Origin: Bin80 sp965215475
GTDB taxonomy: Bacteria > Bacteroidota > Rhodothermia > Rhodothermales > Bin80
Direction of reading: 5' to 3'
Length of the DNA stretch: 64,000 nucleotides
Assembly (NCBI GenBank): GCA_965215475.1
Contig: OZ244061.1
Coordinates: 3,038,001-3,102,000, forward strand
Within the stretch, counting starts at the first letter, position 1. Every line of letters begins with the position of its first letter. Shown here piece by piece: positions 1 through 9,620 of the stretch. A program made the translations under genes and the position numbers. Under the pieces are notes generated by a model, which was not told the DNA's origin, made no database searches, and worked only from the letters and a program-made list of their open reading frames with translations.

Positions 1-92
1 AGATCGTGATCAGCGCCGTAATTCCTTTCTTGGGTTTTCACCACAGGGGAAGCCGGCAGAGGAAGTTATCCGCCAGTGGTTCAACTTGGATC

Positions 93-1289
93 ATGAATAA
101 GTGGGGATATACGTGCACGCTGTTTTTGGTTCTTTGCCTTTTCGGTTGTGACGCTACAGATCAGACATCTGAAATCGCATCCGAGTCGGCTCGCGGAGAC
201 GTCATTACAGTGGAACATCAGCGGACCTATACGGTGCAGCAAATGAATGATTTGGCAGCTGAATTTGATATTCCTCTTTCGGCGCGTTATGGTGCGGCAA
301 TCTATAGGATGGAATATCTGACCGTAGATGTTAAGGGTGACCTGATCATGGCATCCGGTGCTGTTGTAGTGCCACAGCCTATATTGCAATCACTTTCAAT
401 CGTATCGTATCAGCATGGAACTAGTGTCCGTCGTTACGATGTCCCTTCAGCAGGTGGGACAGAAGCCATTCTCATTGGGTTACTCTTTTCGGCAGACGGA
501 TATCTCTCTGTCATGCCGGATCTTGTTGGGTTTGGGTCATCCTCTGGATTCCACCCATACTTGATCGCGGATGTATCCGCCTCGGCCATTCTTGATCACT
601 TGCATGCTGTATTAAATTGGTCACTTACACAATCCTGGGATCTTTCAGGTGAATTGTTTTTTGCAGGATATTCTTCGGGAGGTTATACTGCTATGGCAGC
701 TCAGCGCGCCTTGGAGAAGGAGAATGGGAATATGTTTTCTCTTATTGCATCAGCTCCCATGGGTGGGCCTTATGATTTGAGTGGAACCATGTTAGAGGCA
801 ATCTTAAAAGAAGAGCCATACCCAGAACCGTACCTCCTTCCTTACATTCTGTTGAGTTATAATGAAGCGTATGGCTTATTTGAGAGCCTGTCTGATTTCT
901 TGACTAGCCCGTATGACGTGACGCTACCCCCATTATTTGATGGGATGCATAGTGGGGCGGAAATTAATAATGCTATGCCATCGATTCCGATCAAGATTGT
1001 CCGGGAGGAAATTCTTCAGTCTATCAGGGAGGGTTTTGACCATCCATTTTTGCAGCGTTTGCGTGAAAATGATTTGACGAACTGGACCCCTAAATCCCCA
1101 ATGCGACTCTATCATTGTGCCGCTGATGAAGTGGTTCCTGTTGAAAATTCCAAGGTTGCAGCACAAAGCTTGGGAGATCTTGCTACCTTTATTGATCCAA
1201 GTCCAGAAAGTGGGCACGTAGGTTGCGCATTGGTTGCAATTTCGAATGCACGGTCTTGGTTTAACTCAATTGCTACGGCGAACAGGTAA
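93..1289 (+). CDS. Secreted alpha/beta hydrolase lipoprotein (lipase/esterase-like)
   Basis: Predicted serine hydrolase of the alpha/beta-hydrolase fold, probably a lipase or esterase anchored to a membrane as a lipoprotein. The frame is open further upstream, but the ATG at 93 gives a clean lipoprotein signal (hydrophobic TLFLVLCLF followed by Gly-Cys), so it is preferred. The nucleophile elbow GYSSGG fits G-x-S-x-G. Downstream, an Asp in CAADEVVPV and a His in SGHVGC are placed as expected for the rest of the triad. The protein is 398 aa, full length for the secretory-lipase-like branch. It stands alone, with an IS element downstream. The substrate cannot be told from sequence. Confidence 0.8.
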   Translation: MNKWGYTCTLFLVLCLFGCDATDQTSEIASESARGDVITVEHQRTYTVQQMNDLAAEFDIPLSARYGAAIYRMEYLTVDVKGDLIMASGAVVVPQPILQSLSIVSYQHGTSVRRYDVPSAGGTEAILIGLLFSADGYLSVMPDLVGFGSSSGFHPYLIADVSASAILDHLHAVLNWSLTQSWDLSGELFFAGYSSGGYTAMAAQRALEKENGNMFSLIASAPMGGPYDLSGTMLEAILKEEPYPEPYLLPYILLSYNEAYGLFESLSDFLTSPYDVTLPPLFDGMHSGAEINNAMPSIPIKIVREEILQSIREGFDHPFLQRLRENDLTNWTPKSPMRLYHCAADEVVPVENSKVAAQSLGDLATFIDPSPESGHVGCALVAISNARSWFNSIATANR

Positions 1290-1379
1290 TGAGGACCAGT
1301 GGATTTAGCAGTCATGTTTTTGCCTTGATTGAGTATTCATTATCTGAGATTTGGGGTACCTGAGGGGCTTAACTATCTC

Positions 1380-1397
1380 AAAAAAAAAAAAAAAAAA
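1380..1397. repeat. 18-nt poly-A tract
   Basis: An uninterrupted run of 18 A in the gene-free gap (1290-1583) between the hydrolase and the first IS1634 element. Apart from it, no gene or convincing signal was seen in this gap. The tract is prone to slippage, so its exact length may be an assembly artefact. Confidence 0.8.
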
Positions 1398-1828
1398 GAT
1401 TTTGGGGTTTGACATATGACGCAAAAAAGAAACGGGGTTGATGATTGGAATAAGCGGGGGAATTTCCAGAAAAAAATGCAGAATGTGTATAATGTTTCTC
1501 ATGAGGGACAACCGATAGGGCAGATTGCCAGTTTTTCCAGTGCGCTGAAATAGGCTTTGATGCAGGACCTGTGGTATTTATGACAAAACTTAACCCTATT
1601 TTTTCCTGAACGTAGGATTTTTTGGTTAAAAACGTCCTCTTTTTCCCTTCCTCCGCCCCGTTTTTCGGTCTGAATCTGCCTTTTTGTGTATGCTAAGCAT
1701 ATGTTTTTGTGCGTTTTTGATCCCCAGATTCATTTTAAAAAGTGCGCCCATGTAAATATTTGCTGATTTTGGGTTATTTATTGCAATTTATGTCGTATAT
1801 TTACGTTTTAGCAAACCTATTTGAGCCC

Positions 1829-3550
1829 ATGTATTTAGCCGAAATTCCGAATCGCAATTCCCCCTCCACCTGGCTCGTGCGAACCTCCACGCGAGACGGC
1901 AAACGAACCATCAAAAACACCATCGCCAATGTAACGCACCTTCCCGAACCCATTCGCGAAGGACTGCGAACGCTCTTGCAGGGAGGCCATGCCATCCAGT
2001 CCTTCAAGGAGGCACTGCACACCCAGCGTACCCGGCACCATGGGCATGTTGCGGTGGTGCTACACATGATGAAGCATCTCAAAATGACATCCCTCATTGC
2101 GCCAAAGAATTCGCGCTTTCGACGATTGGTTCTCGGCATGATTGCGGCCCGGGTCATCAAGCCCGCCAGCAAACTGCAGACCAGTGACATGTTGGACAAG
2201 ACCAGCTGTATCACAACGCTCCATGAAGAACTTGACCTCAAGCATGTGGACCAGAATGATCTCTATGAGGCCATGGATGAATTGGCCGCCTGCAAGACCA
2301 AGATCGAATGCAAGTTAGCCAAACGCCATCTCACCGAAGGTGGAATGGTGCTGTATGATGTGACCAGCAGCTACTTGGAGGGCGATAAACATGCATTTGG
2401 AGCATATGGCTATAACCGGGACAAGAAAAAAGGGAAAAAACAAATTGTGTATGGATTGATGACCGATAAGGAAGGATGTCCGGTCTCCGTAGACGTCTTT
2501 CCTGGCAATACCCCCGATATCAAGACCCTTGGCGCTCAGATCTCCAAGCTCCAAAATACGTTTGGGTTAAAGCATGTGATCTTGGTCGGAGATCGCGGGC
2601 TTTTGAAGCAGAAACAGATTCAGGAGGAGATCATCCCTGTGGGGTTGGATTGGATTACGGGCATGCAAAAACAGGAGATCCGTGAGGTGGTGGAGCAAGA
2701 GAAAACGCAAATGAGCTTGTTTGACCAACAGGATCTGGTGGAGATTCAAAGCGATCTCTATCCCAAGGAACGCCTCGTGCTATGCAGGAACCCCTTTCAG
2801 GCGGCAAAGACTAAGAAAACCCGTGAGGATCTTTTGGCGAAGGCCGACGCAAAATTGGACCAGATCCTTGCGGCAACCACCCGTACACCCCGCCGACTCA
2901 AAGACAAGGCCAAGATTGGAATGCGCGTGGAGCGTGCACTGGGGAAACACAAATTAAAGAAATTCTATCTCCTTGAGATCGAGGAAGGGTATTTCTCGTA
3001 TACCCATAATGCGGAGGCGATTCAGAGGGCCGAGCGCCTGGATGGGGTCTATGCGATCCGGTCCAGCTTGAAACAGCCCGCTGAGCAGTTGGTGTCGGAC
3101 TACAAACGATTGTCCACCGTAGAACGCGCCTTCCGCGTGATGAAATCCATCTCCCTGCGCGTACGCCCCATCCATCATGTCAAATCCGAGCGGGTCATTG
3201 CTCATGTCTTCTTATGTATGCTGGCCTATTATGTAGAATACCATCTACGAAAGAAACTTGCCCCCATCACGTTTGCCGAAGAGGATCTGGAAGCAAAAAG
3301 AGCCCAGAGAGAGAATATGGTGAAGCCGTCCAAGAATGCAAACAGGAACGCACACAACAAGAAGACCAAAGACGCGGAAAGACCCAAGAGTTTTGAGTCC
3401 ATCATGGAAGAACTCTCTGGGGTATGCCGTGTAACGGGCGTTCTAAACGTAAAGGCCGACGAGGATCACGAAGTGAAGTTTGTGGACAATGAACTGACCC
3501 CGACCCAACGTCAAGTATTCAAACTTCTGAAGATCAAGTCTCTGTGTTGA
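1829..3550 (+). CDS. IS1634-family (IS4-superfamily) DDE transposase
   Basis: Transposase of copy 1, 573 aa from the ATG at 1829. The family-typical start MYLAEIPNRNSPSTWLVR supports this start over the upstream GTG at 1742. Visible catalytic elements are an Asp in LYDVTSSYLEG, an Asp in ILVGDRGLL, and the late segment around STVERAFRVMK with the catalytic Glu. The Lys/Arg-rich C-terminus is usual for the family. The gene looks intact, so the element may be active. A hairpin overlaps its stop codon. Confidence 0.93.
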   Translation: MYLAEIPNRNSPSTWLVRTSTRDGKRTIKNTIANVTHLPEPIREGLRTLLQGGHAIQSFKEALHTQRTRHHGHVAVVLHMMKHLKMTSLIAPKNSRFRRLVLGMIAARVIKPASKLQTSDMLDKTSCITTLHEELDLKHVDQNDLYEAMDELAACKTKIECKLAKRHLTEGGMVLYDVTSSYLEGDKHAFGAYGYNRDKKKGKKQIVYGLMTDKEGCPVSVDVFPGNTPDIKTLGAQISKLQNTFGLKHVILVGDRGLLKQKQIQEEIIPVGLDWITGMQKQEIREVVEQEKTQMSLFDQQDLVEIQSDLYPKERLVLCRNPFQAAKTKKTREDLLAKADAKLDQILAATTRTPRRLKDKAKIGMRVERALGKHKLKKFYLLEIEEGYFSYTHNAEAIQRAERLDGVYAIRSSLKQPAEQLVSDYKRLSTVERAFRVMKSISLRVRPIHHVKSERVIAHVFLCMLAYYVEYHLRKKLAPITFAEEDLEAKRAQRENMVKPSKNANRNAHNKKTKDAERPKSFESIMEELSGVCRVTGVLNVKADEDHEVKFVDNELTPTQRQVFKLLKIKSLC

Positions 3551-3572
3551 TTCGGTTCATCAAACCGAATCA
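3548..3572 (+). terminator. Hairpin overlapping the transposase stop codon (copy 1)
   Basis: Inverted repeat TGATTCGGTT / AACCGAATCA (10-bp stem, 5-nt loop) that begins at the transposase stop codon. No T-run follows directly, so it may be a weak terminator or a stabilising hairpin. The same structure occurs at 8817-8841 in copy 2. Confidence 0.5.
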
Positions 3573-3939
3573 GACTCCCGCCATTGCTCCTTGAACAACA
3601 TCATTTTTTAAAAAATCCATCCAAATGGTGCGGGAAATCTGCGCTTTTTTCAGAAAAAAATAGGGTTAAGTTTTGTTATGAGACACATCGAAACGTCAGC
3701 GCAGGATGCGGGAATGGATTGTATGGAGACGGACGGAATGAGCCGAGCAAAAAGAATATAGATGTGGAATGCATTGAAACAGTGGAGTCAGGGCCAAGGG
3801 AATTTATCTTGACTTGGAAAACAGACTCAATGAATTAAAGAGTATCCCTAGAAAGTGATCCAGAACAAGGGGGCGAATCAAGAGAAGTATCCGATACAGA
3901 GGCAAGAGATTTGGATAGGAAATGCAAAAACAGGACGGT

Positions 3940-4146
3940 TTAATGCTCCTGTCCAAAATTCTTTGGAGAATCAGGGTATATTTTTAGGGATTTGTGTAGC
4001 AAAATTTGCATAGGTCCTGGATTCAGCACCCCAGTTTCCATTTTTTTGTTCAGTTCTTCCCGCATAGGTTCACGGTCCTCGCTCATCTTTTCCGGCTTGG
4101 CCGGATGCGACATGATCTGACTGAACGCATCCTCAAAATCGTTCAT
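3940..4146 (-). CDS. Possible small hypothetical protein (68 aa)
   Basis: Short ORF of unknown function, rich in Glu, Lys, Pro and Met, with no signal peptide or membrane segment. An AAAGGA motif lies a few bases before the ATG. The frame stays open upstream of the ATG for about 20 codons with charged, protein-like composition (NIKEFAKTERKGIS), so this may be the surviving end of a longer broken gene. It lies in an IS-rich region and could equally be fortuitous. Confidence 0.3.
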   Translation of the reverse strand: MNDFEDAFSQIMSHPAKPEKMSEDREPMREELNKKMETGVLNPGPMQILLHKSLKIYPDSPKNFGQEH

Positions 4147-4621
4147 GGATATTCCTTTGCGCTCCGTCTTTGCAAACTCCTTGATGTTGATCGTAGACTT
4201 CTTTTTCCTTCATGGGTTTATGTTTGAGGAACTATATACATAATTGTACCCTTCTTATTCATCTCAACCTCCGATCTCTGTTAAATCGTCATCTTGCTGA
4301 GATTCGCAGCTTTTCTTTCTTCATCGTCGATATTTTCGGGTCAAATCCTGATTATTTTGGCTAAAAAGGTAGGCATGAAGACGCTGTTTATGTCCAAGTC
4401 TGGGTTGACGGTTCATCCATCGCAGGGAGATGATACACGAACCTCTCATGCAACAGAATTTCCTGCTTTTTTCCGTTGAAATCAGGCTAACTACTATCAT
4501 GGTAGTAGTTCGGCCCTCCAATCGCACCAAGTGCAGTCATGTATCGCATACCCAATCCTACCGTATGGACGCACCTCTCCTATACGTTGATGTTTCGGAT
4601 TTTTTTTTTTTTGACTTGTAA

Positions 4622-4643
4622 AACCACCTCAGATGAGGTGGTT
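4622..4643 (-). terminator. Perfect 10-bp hairpin behind the IS1380 transposase remnant
   Basis: AACCACCTCA / TGAGGTGGTT with a 2-nt centre, just past the 3' end of the minus-strand IS1380 remnant and followed on that strand by TTTTA. It may be the transposase terminator or part of the element's terminal sequence. Confidence 0.45.
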
Positions 4644-4647
4644 GGCG

Positions 4648-6206
4648 TTAGATATCGGGCAAGCAGTGCCACCGCAGTCGCAGAAGGTGATCCCAAAAAC
4701 GGATCCATAGTTGCTCTGCCGACAGGGCGATAGAAAACGTAACGTAGCGACTATGGCGTGCAAGGGTTGCACCGACTTTTAGTAGGTGGAGGCGAAAGGT
4801 GGTAATCTGCATGTGAGGGGTATGCTTTACTACCTCTGTACTGGCATCGGTGTTCTGCGTGTCATCCACCATCATCGTTTCCGTGTTGATCTTCAGAGAT
4901 GTATCCTGATGAACTTCGGTGTCTGATGTGACAGGGCTACGCTCCACATTGGGCACCACCTCTGGTGCGATGAAGGCATCGACCAATATGCATGATCTGA
5001 TATGCATAGAGAACCGATAGAAGACGCACGGCATTTTCTCTGCGAACCTCTCGTTCTTCCACTGTTTCAGGCTCCTGTTCACGGATGATCTTATGGCCTC
5101 TGTAGTGTTCCTTGGGACGTTCTGTGGATGACAGCATGACTTGATTGATCAACTCTTTGATTTCCCCCTGATGCTTTTCAGCCTTTCCACGCATCGCGTA
5201 CATCTTCGCCAGTGCTTCCCCCGAATAGGTCTCTGAGTCAAGGTTGGTCAGCAAAAAGAAGTAGTCTTCATAGAGTTCAGCTGGACGAGGCCGTATGACC
5301 ATCACGACCCGACGTGGACCATCCCAACTCTCCGCTTGATACATCAACTCAACATAGCCATAGGTATTCGGTGGACATCCTTTCCCATCAAAATAGGCTT
5401 CGGCCATCGCCTTTAACTTGTTGTTGCCCTTCAAGCGTGTCACATAAAACAGGCCTGCGCTCTCTATATCCTCGTACACCTCAGGACTATTGAATCCCGC
5501 ATCAAGGCGAAAAATGACACGATCCGCGGCATGTTTTTGAACCTGTTCACCGATAGGAATCATGACCTTCTGACAGTTGGTCGCTTCCCGTTGCGTGCCT
5601 GGACGGAGTTCGGCTCCAAGGACATCCCCCGTTTCTCCACATGTCACAAACAACGGCAAGAAGACGGTTCGCTTGTAATGACCATTATACTTGCATCCCA
5701 GTTGATGGCCATGGGCATCCACGGGCATGGCATCGACATCAAGGATGACTTCATCCAGACGTTCACCGCCGCTGCGTACGAGCCTATGCTCCATTCAGAA
5801 GACCCTTCTGCATCACCTCAACATTATCCGGTGCACCGAGAATGCTCCAAAAGCGTGACATCGTCGGTTGCGATGCCGGCTGGTTGGCTGGATCGACAAC
5901 GGCTTCGCCCCGCTCCGTACGGAGAGCGACCCGTAATGCGGGGTCATTGCCCAGATCTTTACTGGACAAGTCCCATCCTTGCATCGTCGGCAGCAAAAGC
6001 AGATCCTCCATGGAGTGTGTGGTACGATAGGGATCCCGTGGATCATGGAGATTGTCCACCAGATAGGGAAGAATACCTGTAGCTTCAATCAGCCCCCTCA
6101 TAGATAGAGCCCCCGCATCGGAAGTCGTATGGTTGGTCGTGGATGCCTGCACCAAAATAGAGTGGTTATAGGGGATCTGAACCTGTAAGTTTTGAGAGTC
6201 CGTCAT
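4648..6206 (-). pseudogene. IS1380-family transposase, frameshifted
   Basis: Remnant of a DDE transposase of the IS1380 family, spread over three frames of the minus strand: about 5784-6206, 4937-5794 and 4648-5082. The family signature is clear in the middle part: VILDVDAMPVDAHGHQLG with the first catalytic Asp, then a segment with Asp in IFRLDAGFNSPE. The C-terminal piece has the typical HLLKVGATLARHSRYV stretch. A strong Shine-Dalgarno (GGAGGTGAATC before ATG) precedes the start. At least two frameshifts separate the pieces, so it should be inactive. Terminal inverted repeats could not be defined. Confidence 0.85.
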
Positions 6207-6610
6207 GATTCACCTCCGGGGTGAAATTGGTGACGAAAAAACATCCATCTCAGACAATTGGAGCATGGATCCAAAGGATCCAATGGCAACAAAAATTTGA
6301 AATTGCGTGAAGATGCGTGAAACTATTATAGATAAAAAAAGCTCAAAATACGTTTGACTTATCTCAACAATGGATTTTTTTCAATAAAAAAAGAGAAAAA
6401 TGCCCTCTTGAAAAGAGAATTATCAAGGTTCTCCTTATCTTGGAAGGGTTGTTTGATCAGATGAGCAAATCTGAATCGTTCAAGCTGGGCTCAAATCGCA
6501 ATTTGAGATGAATAAGGGGGGTTGTACCAAATTGGGGCAGAGTTAATCATTATTCCCTATTATGCTGAACAGTCCAAAAGAAGGCCAGATATGACTAACT
6601 ATAGAGGCAA
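6207..6610. other. Gene-free stretch
   Basis: About 400 bp of AT-rich sequence between the IS1380 transposase start and the small ORF downstream of the Panacea gene. No protein-like frame, RNA gene or clear terminator was recognised. Confidence 0.5.
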
Positions 6611-6781
6611 TCACACTTGCATTAATATTGCTAAAGCAACTCCTCCTGTGTACATAAATCCCTTATAGAAAGGATTAATCCACCATCTACTGGATGGCTT
6701 CTCTGTATACTTTTTATTGCCTCTATCCTGCGCTATATTCTCCTTGACTTTGGGAAGAACAATAGGTTTATCTTTCGGCAT
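6611..6781 (-). CDS. 56-aa ORF with C-terminal membrane segment, overlapping the Panacea gene (possible toxin)
   Basis: The ATG at 6781 lies inside the last codons of the interrupted Panacea gene and overlaps it by 14 nt, an arrangement typical of translationally coupled partners. The product begins MPKDKPIVLPKVKE, is basic in its N-terminal half, and ends in a hydrophobic stretch GFMYTGGVALAILMQV that would fit one short membrane segment. Panacea antitoxins are known to pair with very diverse toxins, including small membrane-acting ones, so a toxin role is possible. That is inference: no family was recognised, and with the upstream gene split by an IS its expression is uncertain. Confidence 0.45.
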   Translation of the reverse strand: MPKDKPIVLPKVKENIAQDRGNKKYTEKPSSRWWINPFYKGFMYTGGVALAILMQV

Positions 6782-7106
6782 ATCCAGAGCTTAATTCTTT
6801 TACCTTAGAAAGATAATAAGCCCTTGTAAGATCGTCAGAGATAGGGCTACCTTGGGTATATCAAAACTTAACCCTATTTTTTCCTGAACGTAGGATTTTT
6901 TGGTTAAAAACGTCCTCTTTTTCCCTTCCTCCGCCCCGTTTTTCGGTCTGAATCTGCCTTTTTGTGTATGCTAAGCATATGTTTTTGTGCGTTTTTGATC
7001 CCCAGATTCATTTTAAAAAGTGCGCCCATGTAAATATTTGCTGATTTTGGGTTATTTATTGCAATTTATGTCGTATATTTACGTTTTAGCAAACCTATTT
7101 GAGCCC

Positions 7107-8819
7107 ATGTATTTAGCCGAAATCCCGAACCGCAATTCCCCCTCCACCTGGCTCGTGCGAACCTCCACGCGAGACGGCAAACGAACCATCAAAAACACCA
7201 TCGCCAATGTAACGCACCTTCCCGAACCCATTCGCGAAGGACTGCGAACGCTCTTGCAGGGAGGCCATGCCATCCAGTCCTTCAAGGAGGCACTGCACAC
7301 CCAGCGTACCCGGCACCATGGGCATGTTGCGGTGGTGCTACACATGATGAAGCATCTCAAAATGACATCCCTCATTGCGCCAAAGAATTCGCGCTTTCGA
7401 CGATTGGTTCTCGGCATGATTGCGGCCCGGGTCATCAAGCCCGCCAGCAAACTGCAGACCAGTGACAAGACCAGCTGTATCACAACGCTCCATGAAGAAC
7501 TTGACCTCAAGCATGTGGACCAGAATGATCTCTATGAGGCCATGGATGAATTGGCCGCCTGCAAGACCAAGATCGAATGCAAGTTAGCCAAACGCCATCT
7601 CACCGAAGGTGGAATGGTGCTGTATGATGTGACCAGCAGCTACTTGGAGGGCGATAAACATGCATTTGGAGCATATGGCTATAACCGGGACAAGAAAAAA
7701 GGGAAAAAACAAATTGTGTATGGATTGATGACCGATAAGGAAGGATGTCCGGTCTCCGTAGACGTCTTTCCTGGCAATACCCCCGATATCAAGACCCTTG
7801 GCGCTCAGATCTCCAAGCTCCAAAATACGTTTGGGTTCAAGCATGTGATCTTGGTCGGAGATCGCGGGCTTTTGAAGCAGAAACAGATTCAGGAGGAGAT
7901 CATCCCTGTGGGGTTGGATTGGATTACGGGCATGCAAAAACAGGAGATCCGTGAGGTGGTGGAGCAAGAGAAAACGCAAATGAGCTTGTTTGACCAACAG
8001 GATCTGGTGGAGATTCAAAGCGATCTCTATCCCAAGGAACGCCTCGTGCTATGCAGGAACCCCTTTCAGGCGGCAAAGACCAAGAAAACCCGTGAGGATC
8101 TTTTGGCGAAGGCCGACGCAAAATTGGACCAGATCCTTGCGGCAACCACCCGTACACCCCGCCGACTCAAAGACAAGGCCAAGATTGGAATGCGCGTGGA
8201 GCGTGCACTGGGGAAACACAAATTAAAGAAATTCTATCTCCTTGAGATCGAGGAAGGGTATTTCTCGTATACCCATAATGCGGAGGCGATTCAGAGGGCC
8301 GAGCGCCTGGATGGGGTCTATGCGATCCGGTCCAGCTTGAAACAGCCCGCTGAGCAGTTGGTGTCGGACTACAAACGATTGTCCACCGTAGAACGCGCCT
8401 TCCGCGTGATGAAATCCATCTCCCTGCGCGTACGCCCCATCCATCATGTCAAATCCGAGCGGGTCATTGCTCATGTCTTCTTATGTATGCTGGCCTATTA
8501 TGTAGAATACCATCTACGAAAGAAACTTGCCCCCATCACGTTTGCCGAAGAGGATCTGGAAGCAAAAAGAGCCCAGAGAGAGAATATGGTGAAGCCGTCC
8601 AAGAATGCAAACAGGAACGCACACAACAAGAAGACCAAAGACGCGGAAAGACCCAAGAGTTTTGAGTCCATCATGGAAGAACTCTCTGGGGTATGCCGTG
8701 TAACGGGCGTTCTAAACGTAAAGGCCGACGAGGATCACGAAGTGAAGTTTGTGGACAATGAACTGACCCCGACCCAACGTCAAGTATTCAAACTTCTGAA
8801 GATCAAGTCTCTGTGTTGA
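7107..8819 (+). CDS. IS1634-family DDE transposase, copy 2
   Basis: Transposase of 570 aa, almost identical to that of copy 1. It lacks three residues (Met-Leu-Asp) after QTSD and carries a Leu to Phe change near KHVILVGDRG. All catalytic segments are kept (DVTSSYLEG, VGDRGLL, STVERAFRVMK). The missing codons lie before the catalytic core, so activity may be preserved. The ATG start is the same as in copy 1. Confidence 0.92.
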   Translation: MYLAEIPNRNSPSTWLVRTSTRDGKRTIKNTIANVTHLPEPIREGLRTLLQGGHAIQSFKEALHTQRTRHHGHVAVVLHMMKHLKMTSLIAPKNSRFRRLVLGMIAARVIKPASKLQTSDKTSCITTLHEELDLKHVDQNDLYEAMDELAACKTKIECKLAKRHLTEGGMVLYDVTSSYLEGDKHAFGAYGYNRDKKKGKKQIVYGLMTDKEGCPVSVDVFPGNTPDIKTLGAQISKLQNTFGFKHVILVGDRGLLKQKQIQEEIIPVGLDWITGMQKQEIREVVEQEKTQMSLFDQQDLVEIQSDLYPKERLVLCRNPFQAAKTKKTREDLLAKADAKLDQILAATTRTPRRLKDKAKIGMRVERALGKHKLKKFYLLEIEEGYFSYTHNAEAIQRAERLDGVYAIRSSLKQPAEQLVSDYKRLSTVERAFRVMKSISLRVRPIHHVKSERVIAHVFLCMLAYYVEYHLRKKLAPITFAEEDLEAKRAQRENMVKPSKNANRNAHNKKTKDAERPKSFESIMEELSGVCRVTGVLNVKADEDHEVKFVDNELTPTQRQVFKLLKIKSLC

Positions 8820-8841
8820 TTCGGTTCATCAAACCGAATCA
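8817..8841 (+). terminator. Hairpin overlapping the transposase stop codon (copy 2)
   Basis: Same 10-bp stem and 5-nt loop as at 3548-3572, again starting at the stop codon. Confidence 0.5.
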
Positions 8842-9391
8842 GACTCCCGCCATTGCTCCTTGAACAACATCATTTTTTAAAAAATCCATCCAAATGGTGC
8901 GGGAAATCTGCGCTTTTTTCAGAAAAAAATAGGGTTAAGTTTTGGTATATTTTCCACCCTCCCTATGCCACACAATGTACCATGGACTGTCTTTTTCATG
9001 TAACATTTCCACGAGATACCAGGGAGGCGCATTCTTGAATGTATCCCAGAGGTGATTCAAGAAAATAGAGATTTGCTCATCAAAAGAGTTCAAACTCGTG
9101 GATACAGCCGCATATGCGGGGGGAATATCATCGGATTTAAATGCTCCGAAAGAATTATATACTGAACGATATACAGGGCCATGCTTCCATGCCTCTGCCA
9201 ACTCTCCATTGGTAATCAAAGGTAATTCAAAATTTCCCCAATAATATCCATGGGCAAGATAAATCAATTTATTTAGTTTGAGATTGGTTATGCTCTTTTC
9301 AGTAGATTTTTCCAAAAAGAAACCGGCAACGTCCAAAGGCTTTATGTTGGTAGATTGAGAAAGCATGAAAGGTGTTTTAAGGTTGTATTGT

Positions 9392-9478
9392 GTATTCCGG
9401 TGCACGGGGACACTCAATCCGCTCGAAGTGGGACAGTCAACCCGATGGAATGGAACTGGGACAGTTCACTAGAATACG
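9392..9478. repeat. 87-bp imperfect palindrome built from IS-end-like sequence
   Basis: It begins GTATTCCGGTGCACGGGGAC and ends with the inverted counterpart AGTTCACTAGAATAC. The left half contains CCGCTCGAAGTGGGACAG, matching the repeats at 11746-11789 and (inverted) 22720-22763. It looks like two facing ends of one mobile element with the middle deleted, i.e. MITE-like. It sits about 25 bp upstream of the Panacea start codon and may hold that gene's promoter region. Confidence 0.6.
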
Positions 9479-9620
9479 CATTTGTTTGCAGATTATTATA
9501 TTCTGAATCTCAACAAAGATTTCCAATACCTATACAGATGTTGCTAGACAAACCCCTATTTTTATCTTGCGGGCTGCTCTCTGAGCATCTTGCAGCGTGG
9601 CCATCTGTTCTTTTGCTCGT

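Larger units (their letters stand above)
1584..3675 (+). mobile_element. IS1634-type insertion sequence, copy 1 (2092 bp)
   Basis: Complete IS with 21-bp perfect terminal inverted repeats (tip CAAAACTTAACCC) at 1584-1604 and 3655-3675. It is flanked by a 6-bp direct duplication TTATGA (1578-1583 and 3676-3681). One transposase gene fills the interior. A second copy at 6862-8944 is nearly identical but lacks 9 bp. The duplications mark both as genuine insertions. No recognisable gene is restored when this copy is removed. Confidence 0.93.
3676..4647. other. IS-flanking decayed region
   Basis: About 970 bp between the right end of IS1634 copy 1 and the IS1380 remnant. Only one small ORF (3940-4146, minus) with a plausible ribosome site is worth listing. 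The rest has short frames in all directions without recognisable similarity, and a run of T near 4602-4612. Confidence 0.5.
6862..8944 (+). mobile_element. IS1634-type insertion sequence, copy 2 (2083 bp)
   Basis: Second complete copy, with the same 21-bp inverted repeats at 6862-6882 and 8924-8944 and a 6-bp target duplication GTATAT (6856-6861 and 8945-8950). It differs from copy 1 by a few substitutions and an in-frame 9-bp deletion in the transposase. It inserted into the Panacea antitoxin gene. Confidence 0.93.
6768..9366 (-). pseudogene. Panacea/SocA-like antitoxin gene split by IS1634 copy 2
   Basis: The 5' part (8945-9366) encodes a Panacea domain (DUF4065): LTNLKLNKLIYLAHG-like core, AEAWKHGPVYRSVYNSF, and HEKDSPWYIVWHREGGKYT. 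It stops a few codons into the IS. The 3' part lies beyond the IS at 6768-6861. If the IS and one copy of its GTATAT duplication are removed, the frame continues without change into QGSPISDDLTRAYYLSKVKE and ends at TAA (6768), giving a 169-aa protein of normal Panacea length. The family acts as antitoxin or proteolytic adaptor in many toxin-antitoxin pairs. The gene is therefore a recent knock-out by transposition. Confidence 0.88.
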
